Assembly (NCBI GenBank): GCA_963575745.1
Contig: CAUYUJ010017817.1
Coordinates: 125,001 to 189,000, forward strand
Reading direction: 5' to 3'
From: Prorocentrum cordatum
Lineage: Eukaryota; Sar; Dinophyceae; Prorocentrales; Prorocentraceae
DNA: 64,000 bases
Positions 10,566-19,445 of this stretch are shown in pieces; within the stretch, counting starts at the first letter, position 1; each line of letters begins with the position of its first letter. The position numbers were made by a program, and so were the translations under genes. The notes under the pieces are model-generated. The model was not told where the DNA came from and ran no database searches. It was given only the letters and a program-made list of their open reading frames with translations.

Positions 10566-10767
10566 TCAGACTCGCTTCACGAAACGGGAAGTCCTTGATG
10601 AAGCCGCCCCAACACGAATTCGGCTGCACCATCGCTAGCTCGTCCCGGATCAGCATCAGCTGCATCCCAAGCCAATTCTCGCCTTGGCAGAAGCAGGCGC
10701 GGAGGCGAGCTGTGCACGACTGGCTGCCTGCCCTTACCGCCCTAGTTGTCCCCCCTGAACCTTGCAT
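10560..10767 (-). CDS. Unrecognised exon-like open frame
   Basis: On the - strand, a frame starting at the ATG at 10765-10767 encodes a segment with normal, non-repetitive composition, including ENWLGMQLMLIRDE and CWGGFIKDFPFREASL. It lies between two simple-repeat tracts (TCC below, CAT above), and the frame continues into repeat-encoded residues on both sides. I do not recognise the family. It could be a small exon or a fragment of a mobile element. The call rests only on composition. Confidence 0.25.
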
Positions 10768-10782
10768 ACATCCAGTCAAACT

Positions 10783-10953
10783 CCTCCTGCTCCTCCTCCT
10801 CCTCCTCGTCCTCCTCCTCCTCATCATCATCAGCAGCAGCATCATCAATATCATCAACAGCATCAACATCATCAACATCATCAGTATCATCATCAGCATC
10901 AGCATCAGCATCAGCATCCGCATCAGCATCATCATCACCATCATCATCATCAG

Positions 10954-11014
<61 letters not shown>

Positions 11015-11110
11015 GTCATCATCATCATCATCATCACCGTCATCATCATCATCGTCATCGTCATCGTCATCATCAGCATCCGCTTCCTCCTCCTCATCCT
11101 CCTCATGTTC
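10783..11110 (+). repeat. (TCC)n/(CAT)n compound simple repeat
   Basis: A TCC tract (10783-10822) passes into about 250 bp of CAT triplets with CAG variants, then back to TCC near 11085. An AT-rich TATTAG-type degenerate stretch follows to about 11520. Confidence 0.9.
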
Positions 11111-11600
11111 CTCCTCCCCCTTTTACATTACTGCTCATCCTCCTTCTTCTCTCGTCCTCATCCGCCGCATCCCCCTCCTCTTCTCATTATATTCAATTTT
11201 TTAATATTAGCTGTACAAGTATATGTCTTCGTAATGTTATTATTATTGTTAGTATTAGCAGTATCGTATGACGCATTGTTGTGTTATGTATTCGTGTAGT
11301 GAGTCTTCTTGCACGATTACTATCATTTGAATCATTAGTATTATTACTAATAATACAAGTATTCGTATCATTAATCTTACTAGTATATTACTTCTAGCCT
11401 TAATAGCACCAGTAGTCTTCTTATTATTAGTAGTAGTTTTACTGTTCTCAGTAGTATGAATCTTCTCATCATTACCAGTATTATTACTCTCACAAATATT
11501 ATTAGAATTATGTTTCGTCTTCCTCTTCCTCCTCCTCCTCCGCCTCTTCCATGTCCTTCCTTAAGCAGGTCCTCCCTGCCGCACCCCGACACGTGTCAGC
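11111..11600. other. AT-rich degenerate triplet sequence
   Basis: Mostly TAT/TAG/ATT degenerate triplets in an otherwise GC-rich window. No gene is recognised and the open frames are repeat-derived. Confidence 0.5.
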
Positions 11601-11672
11601 AGGGCGGGCTGGGCGGTTCGCCTGAGACGTCCTCACCATTTGTGGCCCTGAAGCCTCAAACATTGAAACAGC

Positions 11673-12002
11673 TTCACGGATGGATGGCAGGTCGATTTCA
11701 AAAAGTGGCTATAGCCTCAGCGCCGCGCACATTCGTCTTAAAAGTTTGCAGCGACTTTCACAGATGGATGGCTGGTGGTTTTCAAAATGTGGCTCCAGCC
11801 TCAGCGCCGCGCACCTTCGACTTAAGTGGCTGCCAGAATTTCACGGATGGCGGGTGGCTTCCAAAATGTGGCTCTCGCCTCAGCGCTGCGCGCAATCGTC
11901 TTAAACATTGGAAGAGATTCATGGGTGGAGGGCGGATGGTTTTCAAAATGTGGGTGTCGCCCCGGCGCCACGCGCATCCGTCGTAAAAGTTTGCCAGCGA
12001 CA
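11673..12002 (+). repeat. Tandem array, four units of 78-85 bp
   Basis: Units start TTCACGG/TTCACAG/TTCATGG at 11673, 11757, 11840 and 11918. Each carries TTTTCAAAATGTGGCT, CAGCGCCGCGCACATTCGTC and TTAAAAGTTTG-like segments. A leader at 11605-11672 (GGCGGTTCGCCTGAGACGTC) and one unit also occur together at 25410-25580. Function unknown. Confidence 0.85.
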
Positions 12003-12325
12003 TTGGGCGGAGGGGGGGAAGCTGGGGGTCTGGCCCCGGACCTCTGCTTAACGCCACTGCTGCAACAGTGCGTTATGGGGGAGACTCCACCTGCTCGAAA
12101 CAGGAGCCAAAAACAGCCAAGACCTACTCCATGGGGGGGGAAGGGGGGGTGCGAGGGCCCGCGCCGATCGGCAAAACAATGAATAAGAAAACGACCACTA
12201 GTGTCAATCGCTCTACAGTGTTCGCATTTTGGCGAGACCTTTTACCTCCCTTGTGGAGCAAGGCCGCCGTGCAGCAGCACCCCGTGAAGACCTGTTTTGA
12301 GATCTGCTTGTCCTGAGCACAGTGT
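12003..12325. other. Unassigned sequence with a short open frame
   Basis: A + frame ending at the TGA at 12314-12316 encodes a non-repetitive stretch (STVFAFWRDLLPPLW) of unknown identity. No start, splice or family evidence decides whether it is coding. Confidence 0.3.
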
Positions 12326-12329
12326 TTCG

Positions 12330-12440
12330 CTTCCTCCTCCTCCTCCTCCTCTTCCTCCTCCTCCTCCTCCTCCTCCTCCTCCTGCTCCTCCTGCTCCTCC
12401 TCCTCCTCCTCCTCCTCCTCCGCCCTCTCCTCCTCCAGTC
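12330..12440 (+). repeat. (TCC)n simple repeat
   Basis: About 110 bp of TCC triplets. Confidence 0.9.
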
Positions 12441-12496
12441 GGCATCTTGGCTCACGTTTCGCCTGCAGGGTCGCTCGTCCTCCCGCGGCGTTCCCG

Positions 12497-12781
12497 ATGC
12501 CACCGACGCCTCGCGATGGAGCCCGCCCCGCGGCGCTGGAGGTCGCGCGCGGCGCGCTGCTGGCCGTGCACTCGGCGGCAGAGCTCACCACGAGCAGCAT
12601 TGGGATGGTCGAGGCACGCCGCCTCCACAGTGCGGCCGAGGGCATGGTCAGGGCCGCGGTGGCCCGCGCTGGACGCGGCGGCTCGTGCCGCGCCGCCTGC
12701 TGCCCCTCGGCGGCGGCGGCGGCCTCGCAGGCGGCGGCGGCAAGACGGGCGGAGGCAAGGCTGGGCAGGAGGACGCCGTGA
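12497..12781 (+). CDS. Unrecognised alanine-rich open frame
   Basis: A 94-codon + frame from an ATG at 12497 encodes an Ala/Arg-rich, helix-like segment (AALEVARGALLAVHSAAEL). A second + frame nearby (about 12780-13290) has a similar composition, including VLEELMATGSMKAASELL. Neither matches a family I know. GC-rich dinoflagellate gag proteins look like this, but so do chance frames in very GC-rich DNA, and frames are open on both strands. Confidence 0.2.
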   Translation: MPPTPRDGARPAALEVARGALLAVHSAAELTTSSIGMVEARRLHSAAEGMVRAAVARAGRGGSCRAACCPSAAAAASQAAAARRAEARLGRRTP

Positions 12782-13347
12782 TGGACGACCATGGCGTGGG
12801 AGGGACTGCGGAGGAGGGGCCTTCGGAGCTGGCGCCCAACGACTGGGTCGACGACCTGCCGATCGTGCGTCGGCCTTGTCGCCGCCCTCCGGGCGCCACG
12901 GGTGGGGGCGATGCGCGCTCTCGCCCGCCTGCGCCTGCGGGCGCGGAGTCGCAGCTGGCGGCGCCGCCTGCTGCTGCTCCTGGCGGCGTCGTCGGCGTGC
13001 TCGAGGAGCTCATGGCAACCGGCTCCATGAAGGCCGCCTCCGAGCTCCTCCGCAACCGCTGCGGCGGCGACGAGGGCCGCATGCGCGACCTCGTCGCGCT
13101 GAGGGGACCGGAGCGGGGGCGGCTGGCCGCGGGAGGAGCAGTGGGGGGGGGGGGGCAGGCGGCCTCGCCGCTTCGCGTGCAGGGCCCTCGCCCCTTACCT
13201 CTCCCGCGGACATGGACGGCATCGCTAAGTCCGCCCTGCGGTGAGCTTGACCTCGTCGTGTTCACGGTCGGGGAGTCCTGGCACCTCAGGTAATGAAACC
13301 AGGCCGCCCATACCGAGGCGGCCGTCAGCCCGTCTCGATGCGCGCGG

Positions 13348-13595
13348 ATCCTCCTCCTCCTCTCCTCCTCCTCCTCCTCCTCCTCCTGCTCCTGCTCCTC
13401 CTGCTCCTCCTGCTCCTCCTCCACCTCCTCCTCTGCTCTCTCCTGCTCCTCTTGCTCCTCCTCCTCCTCCTCCTCCTCCTCCTCCTCCTCCTCCTCCTCC
13501 TGCTCTTCCTCCTCTTCCTCCTCCTCCTCCTCCTGCTCCTCCTTCTCCTCCTGTTCCTCCTCCTCCTCATCCTGCTCCTCCTCCTCCTTCCTTTA
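13348..13595 (+). repeat. (TCC)n simple repeat
   Basis: About 250 bp of TCC with TGC variants. Confidence 0.95.
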
Positions 13596-13608
13596 TCATG
13601 CTCCTCGA

Positions 13609-13705
13609 TGGCAAAGCTTCTAAGGGAGGGATGATGTTCCTGGTCGCCCATGCTGGCAAAGCTTGTGTCTGAGGGAGGGATGATATTCCTGGTCGCGCAT
13701 GCTGA
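13609..13705 (+). repeat. Two-copy tandem repeat of about 46 bp
   Basis: GGCAAAGCTT...GGAGGGATGATGTTCCTGG occurs at about 13610 and again at 13655 with small differences. Confidence 0.7.
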
Positions 13706-13902
13706 CGGCGAGGCGCATCAATGGAGAAATCAGCCCATCTCGAGAACTTGTCCCGATATGGCAGCGTTGGGCCGAGGGCAACGGAAAAGAGAACCAGGCA
13801 CCTCCGCGCCGCGCACACAGGGAGCGGCGAGAGGAGGGCGGCCTGTGCAAGGGCGGAGGGCTTCTTAGAAGGCGGAGGCGGGGAAACCAAACGGTATCGG
13901 AA

Positions 13903-14087
13903 CCCTGCTGACCAGAGTCAATCCGGACACGGGTCAGTAAGGCCTTGCAGGGTCCTGCAGGATCCTGCAGGATCCTGCAGGACCCTGCACCCAAACCCGG
14001 GTCAGTGTGCACCTGGCCCTGCAGGATCCTGCAAGATCCAGCGCTCTGACTGACCCCCGTTTACATTGACCCCCGTCTCTTGAGCCC
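13903..14087 (+). repeat. Family F-related sequence (F3)
   Basis: Carries a family F-like left part (GAGTCAATCCGGACACGGGTC), an expanded CTGCAGGATC repeat at 13955-13990, and the family F right part (TGACCCCCGTTTACATTGAC). It lacks the TCGGG termini, so it is a diverged or rearranged relative. Confidence 0.5.
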
Positions 14088-14689
14088 AGCAGGAACCCAT
14101 ACCCCATACCGCTTCTTCCTGGACCTCTCCCGAGGTGCGCTCTGACCAGGATTTTGAGCCGAATCCTGCGGTGGCGACGAAGGCCTCCCGAAGGGCCGAA
14201 AAAGGGGATCACGAGGCAAGGGTAGTGGTACGGGTATGTGTTCCTCCTCTTATTCTCAAAGAGGCCCGGGTACTTCTAAGAAGGCGAAGTGGATACCAGG
14301 GTAGCTTCGAAAGAGCCTCTCGCCTTCTTTGTGAAGACCCGCAGGTTTTCTACCGGCCGCCACCTTAGCGCCTCTCCCCTTGTGCGCGCCATCAAGCACA
14401 CCCTGTCGGCGGACCTCTCTCGGGGTGCGTTCTGGAAGGAGTTTCGAAGCACATAGTGGCAACGAGGAGCCTTCCAGAAACCTGGAAAGCTCGAAAATCC
14501 TCACATCCAAATACCTGGGTACTCGAACCTCGCATTCTCGCTCTGCGCGCCTACTGGATCCTCTGTCTCGAATCATCCCCAAGAACCCGAAGGGCCCTCC
14601 AGGAGACGAAACTGGCAGGAAAAATCCCTCCGTCGCGATTTGTCTTAAGCCAAAGGGATCTGGAGAGGAGAATCAGCAGCACGAAGAGA

Positions 14690-15180
14690 GGGAGGAGGAC
14701 AAGGAGGAGGATAAGGAGGAAGACAAGGAAGGAGGAGGAAGAGGAGGAGGAGGAGGAGGAGGAGGGCGGAGGGGAAGGAGAAGGAGGAGGAGGAGGAGAA
14801 AGAGGAGAAGAGGCAGGAGGAGAATGAGGAGGAGGAGGAGGAGGAGGAGAGGAGGAGGAGAGGAGGAGGAGGGGAGGAGGAGGAGGAGGAGGAGGAGGAG
14901 GAGGGGAGGAGGAGGAGAGGAGGAGGAAGGGGAGGAGGAAGAAAGAGTAGGAGGAGGAGGAGGGAAAAAGAAAAAGAAGAAGAAACAAAAAATAAGAAAA
15001 AGAAGACGAAGAAGACACCAGAGGAGGAGGAGGAGGAGGAGGAGGAGGAGGAGGAGGAGGAGGAGGAGGAGGAGGAAGGGGAGGAGGAGGAGGAGGAGGA
15101 GGAGGAGGAGGAGGAGGAGGTAGACGAGGAGGAGGAGGAGGAGGAGGAGGAGGGAGGAGAATAAGTAGGAGGAGGAGAAG
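14690..15180 (+). repeat. (AGG)n simple repeat
   Basis: About 490 bp of GAG/AGG triplets interrupted near 14940-15020 by an AAG/AAA-rich stretch. Confidence 0.95.
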
Positions 15181-15570
15181 CCGGGAGAACGGAGAGCGGA
15201 AGGGCGGACAAGAGGAAAGAGAGCGAGGATGAGGAGAGCGAAGAGCAAGGTGAGGCCTCGGTCCTACCGGGGGTCCTTGAACACGCAGGCATCCGATGCC
15301 GCGACTTGCTCACAACGTGGCTCCGCAAAGGCCCAGAGTTTCCTGGGGACTGACACTATGCCCGTCGTAACTGTTTTCACGACGCGAGGAGGTCTGGCTT
15401 TCGCAGCACGCAAGACTACCCCTGGACAAGAGTGAACATTGGTGCGCGGCTTCAGGGGGCCGCGGGGGAGGCCAAATCCAAGCAACCCAAGCGCGCCAGC
15501 CCTTGCTTGTGGGATGCCTGTCAACCCGCACCAAGGTTCCTCTGGCGAAAGGTCACTCTTACGCGCAGCC
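15181..15570. other. Unassigned sequence
   Basis: No gene or repeat boundary is recognised between the AGG array and the family D array. Confidence 0.4.
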
Positions 15571-16369
15571 GATTCGGGTCAACGGGTCTCCGGCGGCCTT
15601 CTGAGGCAACCTGGACCCCCCATATTGCTCTCCGCGAGGCGCAGCTGCAGGACAGCATCCCGAGACTGGCAAAACATTCGAGAGCCGACGAGACGTCCGA
15701 GATCCTCGAACGGCGCGAAGTCACTGGGGAGCCCAAACGGTGCGGTGACAGACCCTGCGCTGACCTCGGAATCCCCAAAGACTTCACCGCACGGTCCGTC
15801 ACGAACGGTCCTGGGACCCTGGAGGCCCCAGTCGCCCGAGAGATCCTGAGAGGCCGACCCAAGACCCAAACCCGTGCGGTCACCCCGAATCCCTACGGAC
15901 TCACCACACCGGTTCTCCTCCGATTGTTTGCTTCTGGGCATTCTGGGCCATAAATCGATCTCCAGCGGCCACTCGGGACGATCCGAACACGCTCTGGAAC
16001 GCTCTCGGCGAAGCGCAGCTGCTGGAACGCATCCCGAGGCCAGAAGACCTCCAAGAGCTGACGAAGACGTCCGAGATCCTGAAACGACGCGAGGTCACTG
16101 GGGCTCCCTAAATTGGGTGCTGCCCAAAGTGCCCCTGGCCCAGGGTGCCCCCAGGATTCCCAGGGAGGCCCCACGGCCTCCAAAGAGCACCCCTCTCGAG
16201 GCCCCGAGGGCCCCGATGGAGTTAAGAGCCGGGGGCACCTTGGCCTAGGGGCACTCCTGGCAACCCGCAATCGGGTCTAATCCTGGGCCAAACTTGGGCC
16301 TCTTCGGTGTCATGGCGTCTTACTACTGCCCAGTAGCCCTAAATCGGCGCTCTTGAGAAGACCTGCCAG

Positions 16370-16440
16370 CTCCTCCTCCTCCTCCTCCTCCTCCTCCTCC
16401 TCCTCCTCCTCCTCCTCCTCCTCCTCCTCCTCCTCCTCCG
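16370..16440 (+). repeat. (TCC)n simple repeat
   Basis: About 70 bp of nearly pure TCC inside the second family D unit. Confidence 0.95.
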
Positions 16441-16830
16441 CCCTCCTCGCCCTCCGCCCTCCTCGCCCTCCGCCGAGCGCCCGAGGGGACCGCGCGGTGA
16501 CTTCGGAACCTCCAGAGAGACCACGCCGCACGGCCTCCGTATAACCAGACGGCCTGTGGGGAGGGACCCCGGAGGCCCCCCGTCGCTTCACAGACATCCT
16601 CGGAGACCGACCCGCGCCCCAGAACCGTGCGCCCACCCTGCTGGGCCTGCTTTCCACCATCACCAGAAGCTGGGGGGAAAGAGGAGGAGGAGGAGGAGGA
16701 GGACGAGGAGGAGGAGGAGGAGGAGGAGGAGGACCCCCTCCCCCTCCAACTTGTGGTGGCGGTGGTGGAAAACAGGCCCATCATACCCTGAGTTCCCGCT
16801 GACTCACCACACCGATTCTCCTCCAAACGA

Positions 16831-17046
16831 CGGCGAGCGAGGTGGGGAAGTGAGAAGGAGAGGGCATTCCCAGCGGGCTCGGAAGGCCCCCGGGCTCGGA
16901 AGGCCCCCGGCCTCCTGAGAAATTGCCGAGCCTTCCCGGAAGACACAGAACACCTCTCAGAAGGCCGGAGGGCTTCTGAGAAGCCCCGCCATCTTCTGGG
17001 AAGGCCTTCTCCTTCTCACTTCCGCCCCCACCCCCCGCTCGCCGCC
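16831..17046. mobile_element. Inverted-repeat element family I, copy I1 (about 216 bp), nested in a D unit
   Basis: Near-terminal inverted repeats include GGAAGTGAGAAGGAGA on the left and its reverse complement on the right, continuing outward as GGCGAGCG and possibly CAAAC/GTTTG. The interior is rich in AGAAGGC/GCCTTCT. The flanks are family D sequence, and the D unit at about 15890-15960 shows the same flanks without the element. A relative is at 23988. Confidence 0.7.
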
Positions 17047-17199
17047 GAGTTTGGTTTCTGGGTCATAACTCGGGTCTCCGGCGGCCATTCGGGACGACCT
17101 GGGCACGCCAGGAACGCTCTCGGCGAGGCGCAGCTGCTGGAACACATCCCGAGGCAGGGAACCCGACAGGAACCTGCGAAAACACCCGAAAACCCTGGA

Positions 17200-17509
17200 T
17201 CCCCACCGGCTCCCCGCGCGGTGTGGTTGTACCGCTCTATTCGGGGACCAGCTCCCTGGAGGTCGGGACCTTCTCCCCAGGGCGGGCTATTCATCCTGAG
17301 CCGTTCGTGGACAGTCCCAGGGCCCGGCGGGGGCCCCCTGGGAACAAAAATGGCCAAAACCTCACGCAGTGCGTTTCTCAAGACACTGGAGGCCTCAGCA
17401 CCACACGGTGAGACCACCGCACTGTTTGGGGGCCCCCGCGGATCAGGGCAGCCCTTTTGGCGTTGCTTCATAGGGGGGGAGACGACTGGGGGGGCGGAGA
17501 AACATGCAT
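17200..17509. other. Unassigned sequence
   Basis: No recognised gene. One + frame (17221-17553) lacks motifs and runs into element E1. Confidence 0.35.
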
Positions 17510-17517
17510 CTTTAGTG

Positions 17518-17679
17518 TTAAGTCGGGCGTGTCCCCCTACAGGGGGATTCTAGACGAAAAACAATAAATACTCCAAAAATACCCCCCCAAATGGGCAAAA
17601 CTAGTCAAAAAATCGTCCCCTGACTATTTTTTTACTATTTTTGAATATTCCCCCTTGTAGAGGGACAGGCCCGACTTAC
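17518..17679 (+). mobile_element. hAT-like MITE family E, copy E1 (162 bp), TSD CTTTAGTG
   Basis: The left end TTAAGTCGGGCGTGTCCC continues CCTACAGGGGG. The right end in reverse is GTAAGTCGGGCCTGTCCC continuing TCTACAAGGGGG. Exact 8-bp duplications CTTTAGTG lie at 17510-17517 and 17680-17687. The interior is AT-rich with ACTATTTTTG repeats. It has no coding capacity, so it is non-autonomous. The 8-bp duplication points to a hAT-type source transposase (inference). Confidence 0.88.
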
Positions 17680-17901
17680 CTTTAGTGCCCCTTTTGGGCC
17701 CCAGAGGGGGGGCCCTCAGGGTCCCTTCTACCCCCCAGTTTCAGGGAGACGTAAGACTCGGGCTCGGGGACTCGGGTTGGCCTCACGGGGCCATCATGAC
17801 GATGACGATGCCCAATCTGAAACTTAACCCCAACTCCCGCTGCAGGGATCCCACGAAAACTGGACCGTCGAACTCCAGGACGCGCTCGCCAGAGAGCGTC
17901 C

Positions 17902-18030
17902 TGGGACCTGGGACAGCAGAACATCCTTCAAGAGCATGAGGCCCTCAACTGGGCACAAGAACTTCCAACAAGCACAGAGAACATTAGGATACCCTCCCCG
18001 AACCGACCTCGATCTTTTACCTCGGTCCCA
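17902..18030 (+). repeat. Dispersed repeat family G, copy G1 (shortened)
   Basis: Ends GGGACC at left and GGTCCC at right. Shares AGAACATCC.TCAAGA.CATGAG and ACCCTCCCCGAACCGACC with copies at 30576 and 31859, with an internal deletion of about 40 bp. Confidence 0.65.
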
Positions 18031-18070
18031 TGTTACTCGAGTTCCTCGCTTCCCCGACATCTTTGGACGC

Positions 18071-18265
18071 CCGAAATGGGTATGGAAGAAATGGGCACAA
18101 TACCCAACAGCAAATGTTGTCCCAAACCAACAGCGGCCACTGTTGGGCGGGCGGCCTCCTGTCTCAAACGGACACAGGCCGCGGCGGCGCGGACAGCGAG
18201 TCCTGCTCACAATGAACAGGATCCGCTGTTGGGCATTGTACCCATTCTTTCCGTACCCATGTCGG
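18071..18265. mobile_element. MITE-like element M (195 bp) with long terminal inverted repeats
   Basis: The left arm CCGAAATGGGTATGGAAG continues through GGGCACAATACCCAACAGC. The right arm reversed reads CCGACATGGGTACGGAAA and continues through GGGTACAATGCCCAACAGC. Arms are about 40 bp with a handful of mismatches. No target duplication was found. Single copy in this window. Confidence 0.7.
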
Positions 18266-18444
18266 TCGTCCCGGAGCAATCGCCCCCACCCCCCAATTCT
18301 TGCGCAACGCCCGAGCCTGGCCAGCAAGGCCCCGCCCGCCCGCGGCGGCCTGTGCCGCCAGCGGTCGCCCTGCTCGGCGAAGCGGCCTCTGCCTCCTGCC
18401 GGGGCCAGGCGGGGAGGCAGAAGGGCCTCCCTGTTCAGAGTTCC

Positions 18445-18740
18445 TCCTTCCTCCTCCTCTCCTCCTCCTCCTCCTCTACTTACTCTCTATCTCGATCCTC
18501 TGTCTCTCTCTGTTTCCTCCCTCCTGCCTCTCCTCCTCCTCCTCCTCCTCCCTCCTCCCTCCATCCCTCCTCCCCCTCCTCCCCTCCTCCTGCTCCTCCT
18601 CCCTCCTCCTCCTCCCTCCTCCTCCGCCTCCTCTTCCCCTCCTCTTCCTCCTACCTCCTCCTCCTTCCCCCCTCCTCCTCCTCCTCCCCCCTCCTCCTCC
18701 TCCCTCCCTCCCTCCCTCCCTCCCTCCCTCCCTCCCTCCC
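18445..18740 (+). repeat. (TCC)n ending in (TCCC)n
   Basis: TCC-rich array with TCTCT interruptions near 18480-18520. It ends in about nine TCCC units (18702-18740) directly before the RT remnant. Confidence 0.95.
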
Positions 18741-18746
18741 TGGCCC

Positions 18747-19260
18747 ACGCGGCGTGCTGCTGTCCACATCGTGCTCCTGGCGAAGCCCAAGGGTGGATGG
18801 CGGCCCCTCGCGCTCTTGCAGGCGGCCTACCGCGTGCGGCCGCAGGTCCGCAGCCGCCAGCTGCGCGCCTGGCTGCAGGAGCACGACAGACCGTTCTCCG
18901 CCCTGGCCTCGGGCAAGACCACGGTGGACGTCGCCTCCAGGGCGCTGGCCAGGGCGGAGGCCACCTTGGCGTCCGACGAGCCGGTCGTCACCGCGCTGAT
19001 TGGCATTGAGAAGTGCTTCGGCCGAATGTGCTGGCGGCGCCTGGTGCAGGCCGCGGCTAAACATGGCTTCCCGCGGCAGCTGCTGGCCTGCGCGCTGGCC
19101 ATGTACCGCGCTCCGCGGCGGCTGGTCTGGATCCAGGCGACTTCGCACGCGGCCGCGGTCGAGCAAGGCGCGCTGCCTGGGTGCAATTCGCCCTGGCGTT
19201 CGCGCAGCTGCTCGTGCTGGCATCCATGGACGACTTCGTCGTCTTTCTCATTCGACGTCT
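18747..19260 (+). pseudogene. Reverse transcriptase remnant of RTE-2
   Basis: The frame contains the finger motif VLLAKPKGGWRPLALLQ (about 18770-18820), typical of non-LTR RTs (PK.GG.RP). A motif A region follows, LIGIEKCFGRM (about 18998-19030), where the usual catalytic Asp is Gly (GGC codon). Motif B-like sequence follows (about 19120-19180). After a frame change near 19180, a short segment ASMDDFVVF carries a DD pair like motif C, then a stop at about 19255. Loss of the motif A aspartate plus the frame change means it cannot make an active enzyme. It belongs with the downstream RNase H remnant. Confidence 0.7.
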
Positions 19261-19445
19261 TTGCTGATGAACTCTCTTTGCTGATTACGGGTCGGATCAG
19301 GTGGCTGGTACAGTTTGCTTGTGGTGTCGTTTCTTCGTTGTGCGATACACTGCAGGACTTGGGCCTTCCGCTGCAAAGTCCTGGGCCATGTTGACGGCGT
19401 CTGATGACACCACCGCTCCTCTGCTCGCGGGTCGCTTAAGGCGCT

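Larger units (their letters stand above)
15575..17200 (+). repeat. Family D tandem array, three units, the middle one expanded by inserts
   Basis: Unit starts (TCTCC.GCGGCC) fall at about 15584, 15959 and 17071. The first spacing is 375 bp. The second is about 1.1 kb because it holds extra sequence at 16105-16370, a TCC tract (16370-16440), an AGG tract (16679-16732) and an I element (16831-17046). Conserved landmarks are GCGCAGCTGC.GGA...CATCCCGAG, CACGGTCCGTCACG-like, and ACTCACCACACCG.TTCTCC. A lone copy is at 3425. Frames through it are not convincing as a gene. Confidence 0.65.

Noticed and set aside
11673-12002. CRISPR-like array
   Set aside because: Units are 78-85 bp, diverged along their whole length, with no short repeat/spacer alternation, and the genome context is eukaryotic.
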